DNA from: Lethocerus indicus
Taxonomy: Eukaryota > Arthropoda > Insecta > Hemiptera > Belostomatidae
Reading direction: 5' to 3'
Length of the DNA stretch: 64,000 nucleotides
Assembly: GCA_019843655.1 (NCBI GenBank)
Contig: JACDQD010000010.1
Span: forward strand, 6,059,637-6,123,636
A program made the position numbers and the translations under genes. This document shows, one piece after another, positions 34,701 to 45,003 of the stretch (position 1 is the stretch's first letter; the number at the start of each line of letters is the position of its first letter). A model generated the notes under the pieces. That model saw only the letters and a list, made by a program, of their open reading frames with translations. It searched no databases and was not told the origin of the DNA.

Positions 34701-35478
34701 GCCATCTTCAGTAGCGGTGTTTTTCGAGCATCCTCACCGCACTGTCACTGTCACTTGTACTGGCATCCTTGTGCTAGACCGAAACCGGTCTAGCAAAAGA
34801 CCAAACCAGCGAGAGGAAACAGAAACACAACAAGTCTACTTAGAGTCAAACATTGTCACGAAATATTTGTCAACATCGTGGAAATATAAATTTTTTTTAA
34901 ACTTAATATGATAAAATATATGAGACGAGAAAGTAATTAAAAACGGGCCTTAGTCAAACGCCAAACAGAACGGAATGAGTAAAAAAAAATAGCATTTTGT
35001 CCACAAATATACAGAATATTCTTTGCTAGGTATTTTGACTTTCTCCCTAAAATTTATGGCTTCAGTTGTAAGAATTTTAACCCTCTATGGGTCCATATAA
35101 CTTATCGTACTTACCGTTGTATTTATCGAGATTTTACCAAATAATTATGGTTTTTTCGTGAGATGGCGCATAAATCTTAATCCTATAACGTTGTCAAGAA
35201 AACCGATATCAATATCAATTTTTTTTTCATTTAAAATTCAAAACCCCCAATTTTGTTTGGATTTAAAATAAAAATTCGGCCCGGTAGAGTGTTAACACTG
35301 AACTGAGCAGACTTATACAACGATTATAATTGAATTAAATATTTCTTAAATAAAATAAATGTGCGTTTAATTTCTGTATTTCTGTATTTTGTAGGAGCCG
35401 ATAAGGTGCGAGCGGTCGTCGGCCCACCACCAGATAATTGCCAACGGCGAGATACCAACGACCGCCATAAAACAGTGA
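23999..35478 (+). CDS. zinc-finger protein with C2HC and C2H2 fingers (BCL11-like pair), about 363 aa, 8 exons
   Basis: Probable nuclear DNA- or protein-binding regulator. Coding exons are 23999-24069, 26982-26999, 27246-27278, 29126-29253, 29481-29615, 29914-30433, 34341-34442 and 35395-35478. Domains in order: basic N-terminus; microexon-encoded DYYYD and MANNISAKIT; a VKRPRL basic patch and Q5; a C2HC finger (CGNC-x12-H-x4-C); a C2H2 finger (CVQC-x12-H-x4-H) followed by LLNIYELG; a Gln/Asn-rich then Glu/Asp-rich segment; a Gly-rich C-terminus. The C2HC plus C2H2 pair ending in H..NIYE resembles the N-terminal fingers of BCL11-type proteins, though no further fingers follow. Exon 6 changes frame near 30023-30027, which looks like one base missing from a G run. 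The donor at 34443 (gtcagt) is weak. The ATG at 23999 is the first in the earliest exon found, but the frame is open to the acceptor at 23991, so the true start may be upstream. Confidence 0.72.
24945..25190. mobile_element. palindromic MITE (family P), centre-deleted copy
   Basis: The left arm (gtagatgtcttgtgtttctt to tgtcactgtcactttactgc) is joined to the extreme right end (gcaaaagaccaaac, then ggtattccaacccatcgcag and accacaaaacaggtatg). It lies in the first identified intron of the zinc-finger gene. Confidence 0.88.
25621..25884. repeat. cluster of simple repeats and G/C runs
   Basis: The cluster contains (GA)n at about 25622-25639 running into a G run, a second G run at about 25674-25684, a short and a long (CA)n tract (the latter about 25746-25778), and a C run near 25870. 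It is intronic to the zinc-finger gene. The composition makes sequencing error and length polymorphism likely. Confidence 0.9.
26797..26882. mobile_element. palindromic MITE (family P), right-arm fragment
   Basis: It contains accgctactgaagatggcga, gcggccgcaaccggtctagc, aaaagaccaaaccagcgaga and a truncated end at ctacggt. It lies about 100 bp before the 18-nt microexon of the zinc-finger gene. Confidence 0.85.
30728..34193. repeat. 42-bp tandem satellite array, about 80 units
   Basis: The unit is 42 bp with the constant core cagaaggcgttcggtg, then [t/c]attgc[t/g]gg, atagtata and a variable 12-mer (aactgggaacag, acctgggaacag or acccgggatcag). Because 42 is divisible by 3, long frames stay open on both strands, with 14-residue periods containing DSINWEQKAFG (plus) and IHRTPSVPSLYYPA (minus). 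There is no evidence of translation. The array fills most of the 30434-34340 intron of the zinc-finger gene. Units are most degenerate, with short indels, at the left edge and between about 32820 and 33540. Confidence 0.97.
34597..34842. mobile_element. palindromic MITE (family P), centre-deleted copy
   Basis: It starts with the outer end aacatacctgttttgtcgtc, runs through the left arm to tgtcactgtcacttgtactg, and rejoins the right arm at gaaaccggtctagcaaaaga, ending acacaacaagtctac. It lies in the last intron of the zinc-finger gene. Confidence 0.88.
35077..35222. repeat. dispersed repeat R1, copy 2 (inverted relative to copy 1)
   Basis: Inverse of 43-180, with shared blocks aaccctctatgggtcc, ttaccaaataattatgg, cgtgagatggcgcataaatc and cctataacgttgtcaag. 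It lies in the last intron of the zinc-finger gene, about 170 bp before the terminal exon. Confidence 0.8.
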
Positions 35479-35665
35479 ACCCGACAGATCACAACCGATC
35501 AATTACAATCACCACCAATATTATATTTGCTTTATTATATTTATATTTATATTATATAATTGTTATTGTTATACTGTTTTAATATGTAACAACAAAAAAA
35601 ATGAACAAAATAACGAAACTACAATAGTTGCTACTGCCCTCAACTTATTTTTTCGAGGGGAGCGA

Positions 35666-35675
35666 AATAAATAAA
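35666..35675 (+). terminator. overlapping poly(A) signals of the zinc-finger gene
   Basis: Two overlapping AATAAA hexamers (aataaataaa) lie about 190 bases past the stop codon at 35478. AT-rich DNA follows. This is a plausible 3' end, though later signals cannot be excluded. Confidence 0.5.
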
Positions 35676-35679
35676 AACG

Positions 35680-37796
35680 GAGGAGTATTATAAAGGAATA
35701 AGAACTAGACCGGCCGTTAGACCGGTCTGGTTTTGTTAGTTCGGAAATTGTTCTGTTTGAATGGAAAACAAATTAACGAATTGTCTCCCTGTCTAAAATC
35801 CGGGGAATCAATCTTCAAAAAAATAAATTAAACTTAAACGAAAGATTAAACGATGACTTAGTGAAACTATAAAACGGCAGTGGGGAAAAGTTCGTTTACT
35901 CCGCACTGCAGTTTTCGTAAAACATATATACGTATATATAAATATGTACATATATATGGGGAATATACAATTTATAGAAATATATATGTATTTACATATA
36001 TTTAAACATATTTAAATGAAATGGCATATCATTTTAGTGGCGTTAAATGGCCTATATGTAAAAACGGGAAATAATTTGCTTCCTACATAAAATATATATA
36101 AATTTTTTGTAAAACGAATGTTGAATCTTATTTAATTACCGTGGCGAAGGTCTGACTGTTTTGAATCTTAAGCTATTGCCGTTAAGGTAAATGTGCATTA
36201 TGCGGCGTTAACCGATTCAGAAGGCCTCCGCCATCCTCCTCCCGCCTCCTTCACATTTAATTCCTCAATTATTCCGAACTTATTTTAATTGAGACACAAC
36301 TGAAAGACTGAAGAAACAAATTTCCTAATTTTTAATTTGTCAACTGTAAAATACAAGAATTTTTAATACAAATTCGAACCGAAATATTGATTTTCCATAC
36401 ATATTAAGTTTGCAGTGTGTCTGTTAGCATTTTCCCGAATTAGTTCGGCTAACTGCCGCTAGATGGCGTGCGCGGTACTGACAAGTACAATTTACTTCGT
36501 AATTCAGAATTATCTCCAAAATGGTTATTCTGGCGTTATTCAGCACAATAAACGCACATCAATCATGACTGAGAAGGCTCGGAATATCACCAATACTACT
36601 GATGATGGCCACAAGTTGAAACTGATCCATCATTTCCCCATGCAAGGAATAGTTAATAAAGGATCTCGAGACTGATGAAATCAGTTATATAAAAATACAT
36701 TTAAAAAATCTTACTGGAAATAATAATTCAATGGAGTTATTGATTCTAGTTATTGCAATTCAAAATCCCAATTACAGAATTTGTAGCTCAACAGAATTTA
36801 AATTATTAAAGTCCAAAATAAACAAATAACACTTCAACATACCTAATACCATTGAATTTATTTTATTCCAAAATAAAACATTTTCACTTTGTTGTAAATA
36901 ATAATTAGAAACTAATTTTGTTTATTACGTACCATTAGCATTAAATGTCACTACACTGTTTGAATACAGTTTTATAGGAAAGTCATGCATTTTTGTTACA
37001 GCTTGATTACAATTCATGCTAACAACAATTTCAAATTCTTGAACATAATAAACCAGTATTAAAATATAAACAGATTGTTAAATCCACATATAAACAATGT
37101 ACAACATTAGATAAGCATTCATAAATTTAAATACAGATGCTTCAATAGTTACAATTGAACATAAATTTTCAATTGCTAGTCTAGAGATGTAATTCATATA
37201 TGTATGCGTATACACATATAATATAGATATTTACACAGTATAATATACTAGAGGTTATTACATTCATTTTTTATAAAGCTCACAAAAGGGTAAAAGAAGG
37301 AAGATTCAGTTTTTGGCTTGATTTTTATGAGTAGGATATTAGGTTTAGTAACAAGCAAACAGCAGAGACACAGTAAAGCACTTTATTTAAAAAATTACTG
37401 AAACACTAATACACGAAAATGGTATATTTCCTGAAGGCATAAATCATTCTGTGTGATTTGTAATACACACTGAGCATTTGAACCATTAATTGTTGTTTAT
37501 ATTCAATAACATTTAATCTGTAAACATTTTACAGTATCCACAGTACTGTTGATAGTAAAAAATGTTTGTAAATTGGGCCAATTTACATCAACAATTACAA
37601 TGGGCATAAAAACTTCACTCACTGTATTAAAAACTAAACATTTTTTGGCAGTATTGTTTTGAACAATGTCAACACGTTGCGTTGTGTTTCGCTTGGATGC
37701 AAAAAAATAAAATGTCTATAAAAATATTATAATACTAAATTAAAATCACTTAGTTTTATCAGAAACATGCTGTTTCTGCCTTGTCTTGGCTGACGG
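35680..37796. other. intergenic stretch between convergent genes
   Basis: This holds AT-rich tracts (about 35920-36010) and no supported gene. The frame at 36463-36675 has no recognisable features. Minus-strand AATAAA hexamers near 37383 and 36857 could end the HMG20-type transcript, so much of 36.9-37.8 kb may be its 3' UTR. Confidence 0.5.
36456..36468 (+). promoter_or_regulatory. CTCF-like motif
   Basis: CCGCTAGATGGCG in the context actgccgctagatggcgtgc fits the animal CTCF core (CC..C.AG.TGGCG). It lies between the 3' ends of the convergent zinc-finger and HMG20-type genes. Binding is inferred from the motif only. Confidence 0.4.
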
Positions 37797-40448
37797 TCAT
37801 GCTTGAAGATCGAGGTGCGTGACAGCATTCCTCACACTGTTGATGACATGATTTGTCGGGTCCTCCTTAATAAAATTCAACAGTTTCGTCATGTAAGTGT
37901 CAATAGTTTCGACTGTGGGAGCTTCTAATCCTGTAAACAAACAGTTGCGCATAATTTTTTTCTAGGTGAATTGGGGGTCTTATTTGAATACCATTTTATA
38001 GGTAAGAATAGCTAAGAAAACGGACTTGGGTCAGAAAAAACTCACTTTTCTCCTCCTAGGTTCTAACCCAAGTCAATTTTCTGTGCTTTTACACAACTCT
38101 CCTTCCTTGGTTCTGACCCATGTCCGTTTTCTTATCCATTCCTAGGTATAATAATATTCCAATAAATTCAAATAAACTCAAATAAAAATCAAATCAAAAT
38201 TAGTTGGGTATAACTATGAATTGAACCTTGCCCTGACTATATAAATGACATAGTCATTGTAATAAAAATATTTATTTTTAAAAGTCTGCCAATAAGGCAG
38301 ACTACAGATAAGATAGTGACTTTTTCTGCGATATTTTTTTTTATACAAAATGGATGAACAGGGCTGAGTATGTACAACTATAGATATTCAATTCTGGTTA
38401 GTATTGAATGAACTGAATCTGAGAATGGTTTCATTAATTTACAGAACGTGAAAATTTCAGTCAATAAAAAAAAAAATATGATCTCATACAATACCTGGTA
38501 TGGGCGGGATGGTGGACAAAGCGTTTGTGAACGCAGTGCGTATGTGCTGGAGATGCTGTTGTAGAGCTATATTGTTGCTCCTCAGCTGCTGGGTCTCGAC
38601 CGAGAGCTTCTCGATGGCGTTGTGAAGACCGGCCAGATAAGTCTGTATTGTAGCATTCTGTTGTTCATAGTCCGTATTGCTTTTCCTCAACTGCCTCAAT
38701 TCTGCCTCCCGACCTGAAAAAGTACACAGATCAAAGTCATAAAAAAATTGGCTTAAAAAAGAATTATTTATACCGATATTTTTGTAAAATTCTGAAAGAA
38801 TCTTAATATTTAAAAATTACAGAGGAGCTATTAGAGATTCAAATAAATTATAATTTCTTAATGAAAAATCGGTGGATAATTTTCTAACTTTTATTGTGAT
38901 CCAGAAACTCTTCTGTGAATATTGGAATGTCGTAGCCCGATATATCATTTTCTGCCGGCTGTATAGTTTCATCCGGTACTTGATCCTCTTTCGGTTTTTT
39001 CCTCGCCATTTGCTCGCTGAAAGCGCGATAGGCTTCCGACTGTTTGTAAGCAGCCAACTCTTGTAAATATCTTTCACGCGCCTGTTCAGCAGCCATCAGA
39101 TATTCCTGCAACAAACAGAGCATCGGTCGTGATTACTAGAAATCACAATTTAATCGGATAACAGTCGCTTCATGTTTAGCTTATGAATTGCAATATAAGC
39201 GCAATCGGATAAAGAATGTTAATAATTTTAACTGGCTTAATTTTTCTGCATTTAACGGCAGTAATGTAAGTTTAATTTTTTTATAACAAGTGCCTGCATA
39301 AAATAAAATTAATAGTAAATGGATAGAGTATTTAAAAAAGGAATGAAATGTTATAATAAGTGATACCTGTTTTTTGTCAAATGGTAAAGCGCTCCATTCA
39401 GCAGCCAGAACTTTAGTGATTTCGGCAAAAGGCATGTTTGGATTTTCAGCACGGAATTGTTCACGACGGTCATTCAAGAACCTCACATAGCCTATAAAAT
39501 TGTTTGTAAATATAACAGAAATTAAATAATAATTAAAATTTTTTTTTTACTAGGGTTTAAAAATGTATGGACTGTTGAATGAAACTCATGCCGTAAAGGG
39601 TCCCAATGGTTCCAAGAATTAACATCCAGCCACTGAGACATCATAGTCACCAAATTAAAACAGTTTACTAAACAAATACGATTTTTGAAAATTACATAAT
39701 TGTAACATTATTATTATTCGGAAAATATTTCAAATAGATTTTACCTGTAAGTGGTTGTCTGGGAGCAGTCAAATCCTTCAATGCCTTCTTACGCTTTTTT
39801 CCTTTAGGCCAACCACCCTTCTTTCCAGAACCATTTTCCGATTTTTCCATTGGTGAACCGCCGGCTCCTAAAATACAAAGGATAAAATATTATTTTACAA
39901 ATTGTGACAAGTGAACTCGAAGTTCTGGTTTAGAGAAATGGGTTTCAATCTGTCAGTCGAGTAAACTACACTATTCATTGTCGACGATTTACAAAAATCC
40001 ATTAGACACTTTCAACTCATTTCACTATTTCTACCAGTGAAAAATGTTTCCAAATAGAGCTGCTCAACTGTATTCATAGCTCATACATGGATCACATAAC
40101 TGGTGCGGTATGTCTCAGCATTTACTGAATGCAAGTAACAAAGAGTGAAAATTTCAGATTTTCAGCCAGTCCACATTTGATTTGAACTTGATACGATTCA
40201 TCAGGGTTCATATTTGGTAGGTGGATATTTGATTTTAATGCGAACATAACTGGGTGAGGCCGAATACAACTCATCTTCAAGTGTGTATATGATAGCATAC
40301 AGCGTAACTGTGGTACACATAATTATTAACCTGGCGTTTGTGGAGTCCCAGGAGCGACACTGGCCACATGTTCTTGAGGAGTAGAAGCCGGAGGAACTGA
40401 ACCAACATTCGCCTGATTGGCGTTCTCACCCGAAACCGATTCTTCCAT
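37797..40448 (-). CDS. HMG20A: HMG-box protein of the HMG20A/HMG20B family, 311 aa, 6 coding exons
   Basis: Chromatin protein. In vertebrates HMG20A and HMG20B associate with the LSD1-CoREST deacetylase/demethylase complex and regulate neuronal genes. Coding exons are 40331-40448, 39745-39867, 39367-39491, 38889-39105, 38495-38713 and 37797-37930. All junctions are GT-AG with matching phases. Residues 1-50 are Ser/Pro/Gln-rich. A basic patch follows at about 55-70 ([17 protein letters not shown]). The HMG box spans about 76-145 ([20 protein letters not shown], then [20 protein letters not shown] and [17 protein letters not shown]). A coiled coil lies at about 196-255 ([12 protein letters not shown]...[10 protein letters not shown]), and the C-terminal segment matches the family. 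Human HMG20B is 317 and HMG20A 347 residues, so this is full length. A candidate acceptor at 40463-40465 suggests a 5' UTR intron. Whether it is orthologous to A, B or both cannot be decided. Confidence 0.96.
38008..38148. repeat. inverted repeat in an HMG20-type intron
   Basis: The left arm aagaaaacggacttgggtca and the right arm (tgacccatgtccgttttctt) are near-perfect inverses about 70 bp apart. A third partial copy (tctaacccaagtcaattttc) lies between them, in the intron between the last two coding exons. The transcript could fold into a hairpin. Confidence 0.8.
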
Positions 40449-40464
40449 GTCCAAAACACAACCT

Positions 40465-40963
40465 GTGAATCAAGTACACTTAACAAAATATCCACCGATC
40501 AGAGAAATTTCAGTCGGATATCCACGAATAAGTAATTCAGCCTCAACTTATACAAAAAGGACGAGTATCGAAAAGTTAATTTTCACCAATTGAGTGATTC
40601 AAAACAGAGCGTACACACAACCAAACTAATAACGAGTAACAGCAGTGTAACCTTCCGATGCCTCGATAATATTAACATGTTTTAAATAATTATTACAATA
40701 CAATTTATTTAAATTTGAAGAATAATAGAGCGACGTCATATTCGTTAAATTTCATTAGCAAATAAATTTTATTACAAAATAAATATCAAATAAAATTTAC
40801 GTGTGGCCACAGTGTAAAATCTGAACTAAACATAACCTATACGTTCCCGGTTTTTTAATCTAGGATGTATGTAACGTGTATCGGTTTATTCCCGACAGTA
40901 TGAGTTGAATTTAGCACTTTTACAGCGGTTAACGACAGATTATGTTACGCTTATATTACGCTG
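40465..40963. promoter_or_regulatory. bidirectional promoter region of the HMG20-type and SWSAP1-like genes
   Basis: About 500 bp separates the start of the minus-strand HMG20-type gene from the plus-strand SWSAP1-like start codon. No other gene fits between. No TATA box in a suitable position stands out in either direction, as is common for housekeeping divergent promoters. Exact start sites are not visible. Confidence 0.5.
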
Positions 40964-41856
40964 ATGAAGCCCTACAGTTGCCCAGCTCTCAATTTCAACG
41001 TCAACTCCACGGTTTTCGTCGGCGCGTTTCGATCTTGGGAACGTTTGAAAAACGTCCTATTTTTTCAGGTATCGGTCCAAACCTACTGTCGAGACTAGGA
41101 CATCAATTATGAGCTGTTTTGATTACGCAAAGTCGGAACATCGCTGTAAACATAATTGGGCCGGTTGGGACCAATTAGGCGATTGTTTTATTTCAGGCAA
41201 CCTTTATGCTTTCAGACCGTGTTCAGTTTGGCCGAAAGCGGTTCGACCGTTTTTTACATAACCAAAAAGCCCCTGGAGTCCTTCCCCGACGAGTTCGAGA
41301 GGTACTTAAAGAAACCAGACGTGCTGGAACGCATACACTTCAAGTATGTCAGTTAACTGTTTATTGAATCAGATTTTCAGGTATTTGTCGGTGTAAGTTT
41401 CACGAGAGTGACTCTGTTCAAATTTTTAGGTACCTGAATACGGCCACCAGTCTTGTAACTTGGTGCCACAAAATCCATACCATTGTCAGGAAACCCAGTG
41501 TTATAGTCGTCGAAGAACTCAATGAGTTTATTGATCTGAATGATTTCAATTCATATCGAGTTTGTTCTGCGTTGTTGGACGCCACAAACCATTGCAGCTT
41601 GTCCCAGGGCGGGAAACTGTGCTCTTTCATAGTGACCATATCCTCACCAATCGAGTCCTTGTCTGTCCAACTCGTCATGCTATTTTTCGACAACGTTTGG
41701 CACATCGAGAAGAAGGAAGAACATCTGGATTTTTCAGAAGTGAGGAAGCATCCGTTTCAAAACAAGTTTCTCAAAGTGAAATTTAAAACCCTGACAGATG
41801 TCCAAGAATTCGACCCGATGCCATATTTGTTGAAGAAAAAAAGCACTTCTTCGTGA
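40964..41856 (+). CDS. SWSAP1: SWSAP1-like RecA-fold protein, 219 aa, 3 exons
   Basis: SWSAP1 partners the SWIM-domain protein ZSWIM7 (SWS1) in the Shu complex, which supports RAD51 filaments in homologous recombination and meiosis. The exons are 40964-41068, 41216-41343 and 41430-41856, with phases 0 and 2 matching. After the first strand (STVFVG), the P-loop position reads AFRSWERLKN and lacks a GxxxxGK[T/S] motif. Then come VLFFQTVFSLAESGSTVFYI, TKKPLESFP, LERIHFKYL and the Walker B-like strand SVIVVEELNEFI, with Glu where Asp is usual. ALLDATNHCSL and GKLCSFIVTISS continue the fold. The order and spacing of blocks (strand, VLF helix, FYITKKPLESFP, LD-x-TNH) and the length (human 229 aa) match SWSAP1. 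An acceptor at 41199-41200 would break the frame, so I use cttttcag-type acceptor ending 41215. Sequence conservation is modest, so the call rests on the pattern. Confidence 0.75.
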
Positions 41857-41982
41857 CAAAGTGTTTAAGCTTTCCAATGCATTGTGTTTGTTAACATACC
41901 TCAGTGGACCAACTGAAAATATCACACCTCATCTACGAAAGTTTAGAAGGACAAAAAATTAATACGGAACATATTTTTTATA

Positions 41983-42002
41983 AATAAAATTACAAAAATA
42001 AA
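41983..42002 (+). terminator. tandem poly(A) signals of the SWSAP1-like gene
   Basis: AATAAA occurs at 41983-41988 and 41997-42002, about 130 and 145 bases past the stop codon. Confidence 0.6.
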
Positions 42003-44440
42003 TCACCCTTAAACTTTGATAAAGGGTAAATGTATGCTCAAACCAGTAACGCCATCTACACTCAGGAGAGCTGCAGTTAGGTGAGCACTGTACGTTAGTG
42101 AATCGTACACTAGCGCGGGAACATCATTCCAATATAAAACCCTTCCTAAAATTAACGTTATAAGGTCTTGTTCGTTACTAGCAGCTTCCCGATATAATAA
42201 AGCCTTCCTTTTTGAAAACTATCCCATCACTCAAATCGTCTGATTCAACAGATCTCCTCGTGTTACCTTCCTGAAAATTTCCTTGAACTTCCTGATAAAT
42301 CAATTGGTGGATTCTGCGTAAAAAGTATATTTCTGTTATCAAATCGCACTGTCACTAGATATAATTTAAAATATTTTAGTCTTAATTTAAAATTAAAAAA
42401 GGAGATATTTCTACGCCGTACAAGTATAAAACCAGTCATGAAAATTTACTGCCAACTGACGACCGAAGTAAAGCAATGCTACCTGCACCACCGGAAATTA
42501 TAAGAGGTTGAAGCGTACCATTTAACAAAATACCTCTGTACAATGAAGCATTAGGTACAGTGCCCAAGTGAAGAATGTCGTAGGCAATATATATTTCCAG
42601 TAAATGGGGTTGATCGGGAGATTGGGCTATTGAATAACTGATGCCACGATAATGCCGTAAATTACCATCTTAAGTGGCACAAAAAGGATCCAGCCGACTG
42701 AGTTATAACGGAATTCATTAGTTATTCGGCAATTTAATAGATTTTTAAATAACAAATAGGCGTAAATTATACCTTCCACTTCTCTTTTTTTTTCCAAAAT
42801 CGAGTTATAAAAGCGATCATTCGTTCTCAATAAGAAATAGCGAACCAGTCATGCGTTATAATAAATCGTAAAGATGTTCCCAAATATCGAATTATAATAG
42901 AATTAATAGATCATTTTACAGTTTATTTATAAGAAGTAGGGCTATAGAAATAATTTAAGAGGTGCAGTCAGTTAACTGTGGCCGTATTTATAGAATGTGA
43001 TAATAATTTGTGTAGGCATAAACCACGTTTATGCCAGAATTTCATAGTCAGTATTTATTTGTCTGGGCCCATTTTGGCTTCTCCACGTCTTCATTAGAAT
43101 ATCGTTAGTAATTCAGTGTGGTCGAAATAGCAGTGGAGGAAGCCCTATCGTGCCTGGGACAACATACTGTGGTGTACATTACATTAGTGGTGTAATCATA
43201 CAGATGATATTCCGAACCTTCGCAGACGCGAACGTCTCGAAAATTCGTTTCGAAAATACCTGTACGGACTTTGGTCGATCGTAAAGCTGATCACCGGAGT
43301 GGAAACGGCTGAAGACCGGAGGTAATTCAATTTTACGGTTTGTCCAAAAGAAGTATGGGCGCGGTCGACTGTCCAAAATTGCTAAATAAATCGCATGTGT
43401 AGGCTGTCGCCTCCAAATATATTATCATATTCACTTTTGCTACCGTATACGACAGAATAATATGATATTATATCCTGTGATTGGCCTTTAAAATTCTAAT
43501 AATACCGAAATGAAAGATAGAAAATAATTATAGATTTTCTAGACGATAGAAAAATTTAATTATTGGGGAAGAGAACAATAAAATGTAACTTATTTCATGT
43601 TGTATTTTTCTATTTAGATGAAAAAATACTTGAATAGAAAACGTTCAAGGAAGAAAAACGCACAATATTTTACAGTCACGCATTTCATACTGTGCTCATT
43701 AAATATCAGTAGTAGTTCAAAATTAATTATGAAATTGTTTTTTGTACTTTTTCCATATCTCCACTTTATATTTAGAGCATACGCTTCATGTTTACAAATT
43801 TACGGGCGGCTGCATAAAATGGAACGGTTTGATTAAAATGTACCACATCACTACACAGTAGTGTACCGTGGAAATAAAATAAGAATAGAAAATGCACAAT
43901 GTTAACATTTAAACTGATATATAAATTTATTGAAGGCGTTGTAGCCATCTTAAGTTATTCATTGAATCAATGAATGCATCAATTTTTTCAGCAGCATTCA
44001 AGAGGGAAGAGGCGAAAATCGCACTAGATATTGCCTCTTTTTTTAATGTTATTTTTATACAACAGGACATAATTATGCTCTTGTGACACACAAATTTAAT
44101 ACCATTTAATCTATATTTTAATCACAGTCGGCCAAAGGATAGTAGGAAATGTATTATGACAAACATCAAAGCGAGTTATAGGGATTTTATGTATAAAGCG
44201 ATAGAGGTACATCGTAAGGAAATGTAACTGTCCTCAAATTGATCAACAGCTATAAAATCGTTGCAAAATTACCTTAACATATTACCGACTGTACTATGGA
44301 GTTTGCAACCCAGTTCATTGGTCGTCAATAGTTTAATGGAAAAAAATAATAGATATAGAAAAATATTCACTACAGAAATAGTGCTTCATAGAGAGCCGAA
44401 TTGCTAATCACCGATTATTTTACATACCCTCGGGGAAATA
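42003..44440. other. intergenic, no gene seen
   Basis: AT-rich DNA. Open frames (for example about 43179-43376 minus and 43618-43836 plus) show no recognisable domain or splice context. Confidence 0.45.
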
Positions 44441-44791
44441 TTAAAAAATATCTCGTTATGTCTTAATATCGGGAGAATAACCGACTACTTAAACGCAGAC
44501 CAACCCCTTATCGAACCAGGTCCTAAGTAATTGTCGACAGTACATGTGAAAGTGACAGTGCAGTGAGGATGCCCAAAAAACATCCAAAGTGCTAACAGTG
44601 ACTAACACCGCTACTGAAGATGGCGAGCAGCCGAAACCGGTCTAGCAAAAGACCAAACCGGCGAGAGGAGACAGAAACTTCACGAACCTACATTAAATAA
44701 TATCTCGTTATGTCTTAATATGGGAGAATAACCGACTACTTAAACGCAGACCAACCCCTTTTCGAACCGGGTCCTAAGTAATTGTCGACGG
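44441..44791. repeat. direct duplication of about 100 bp flanking a half MITE
   Basis: Copies at 44441-44540 and 44693-44791 are nearly identical. Both contain tatctcgttatgtcttaata, ggagaataaccgactactta, aacgcagaccaacccctt and gtcctaagtaattgtcgac. Between them, 44541-44692 is exactly one arm of the palindromic MITE, from tacatgtgaaagtgacagtg to ggagacagaaacttcacga. Confidence 0.92.
44541..44692. mobile_element. palindromic MITE (family P), right arm only
   Basis: It starts in the middle of the element (agtgacagtgcagtgaggat) and runs through aaaacatccaaagtgctaac, accgctactgaagatggcga, gcagccgaaaccggtctagc to gagaggagacagaaac. It is bounded by the duplicated flank on both sides. Confidence 0.9.
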
Positions 44792-44957
44792 TGTTGAAGC
44801 CTGAGGAGGTCCGCCGAAGGACAGGAAGGTTCCTTTCGGCGCTCCAGGCGGTCCAGGAGAAAAATAAAAAGGAGGTGCCGGCGTTGCGGAGTGGGGCAGT
44901 TGCGTGGGAGTGGGCAGCTTGGGACTCCCTCGCTCAGTCGGTTTGTTCCACTCAAAC

Positions 44958-45003
44958 ATGAACTACCTCCGCCTCTTACTGCTCCTTGCTTTCCACATTT
45001 TTC
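44958..45003 (+). CDS. candidate first coding exon of a secreted or membrane protein
   Basis: The ATG opens MNYLRLLLLLAFHIF, a typical signal peptide core, and ends at a consensus donor (tttttc|gtaagt) in phase 1. A TCAGT initiator-like sequence lies about 25 bases upstream (ctcgctcagtcgg). No downstream exon could be linked, so this is only a candidate. On the opposite strand, 44774-44959 is open for a Pro-rich peptide starting MFEWNKP, but its only upstream acceptor has no pyrimidine tract. Confidence 0.3.

Noticed and set aside
41199..41215. Alternative acceptor at tttatttcag (ending 41196) for exon 2 of the SWSAP1-like gene
   Set aside because: It would put exon 2 out of phase with exon 1. 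The acceptor ending at 41215 keeps phase 0 and restores the family spacing.
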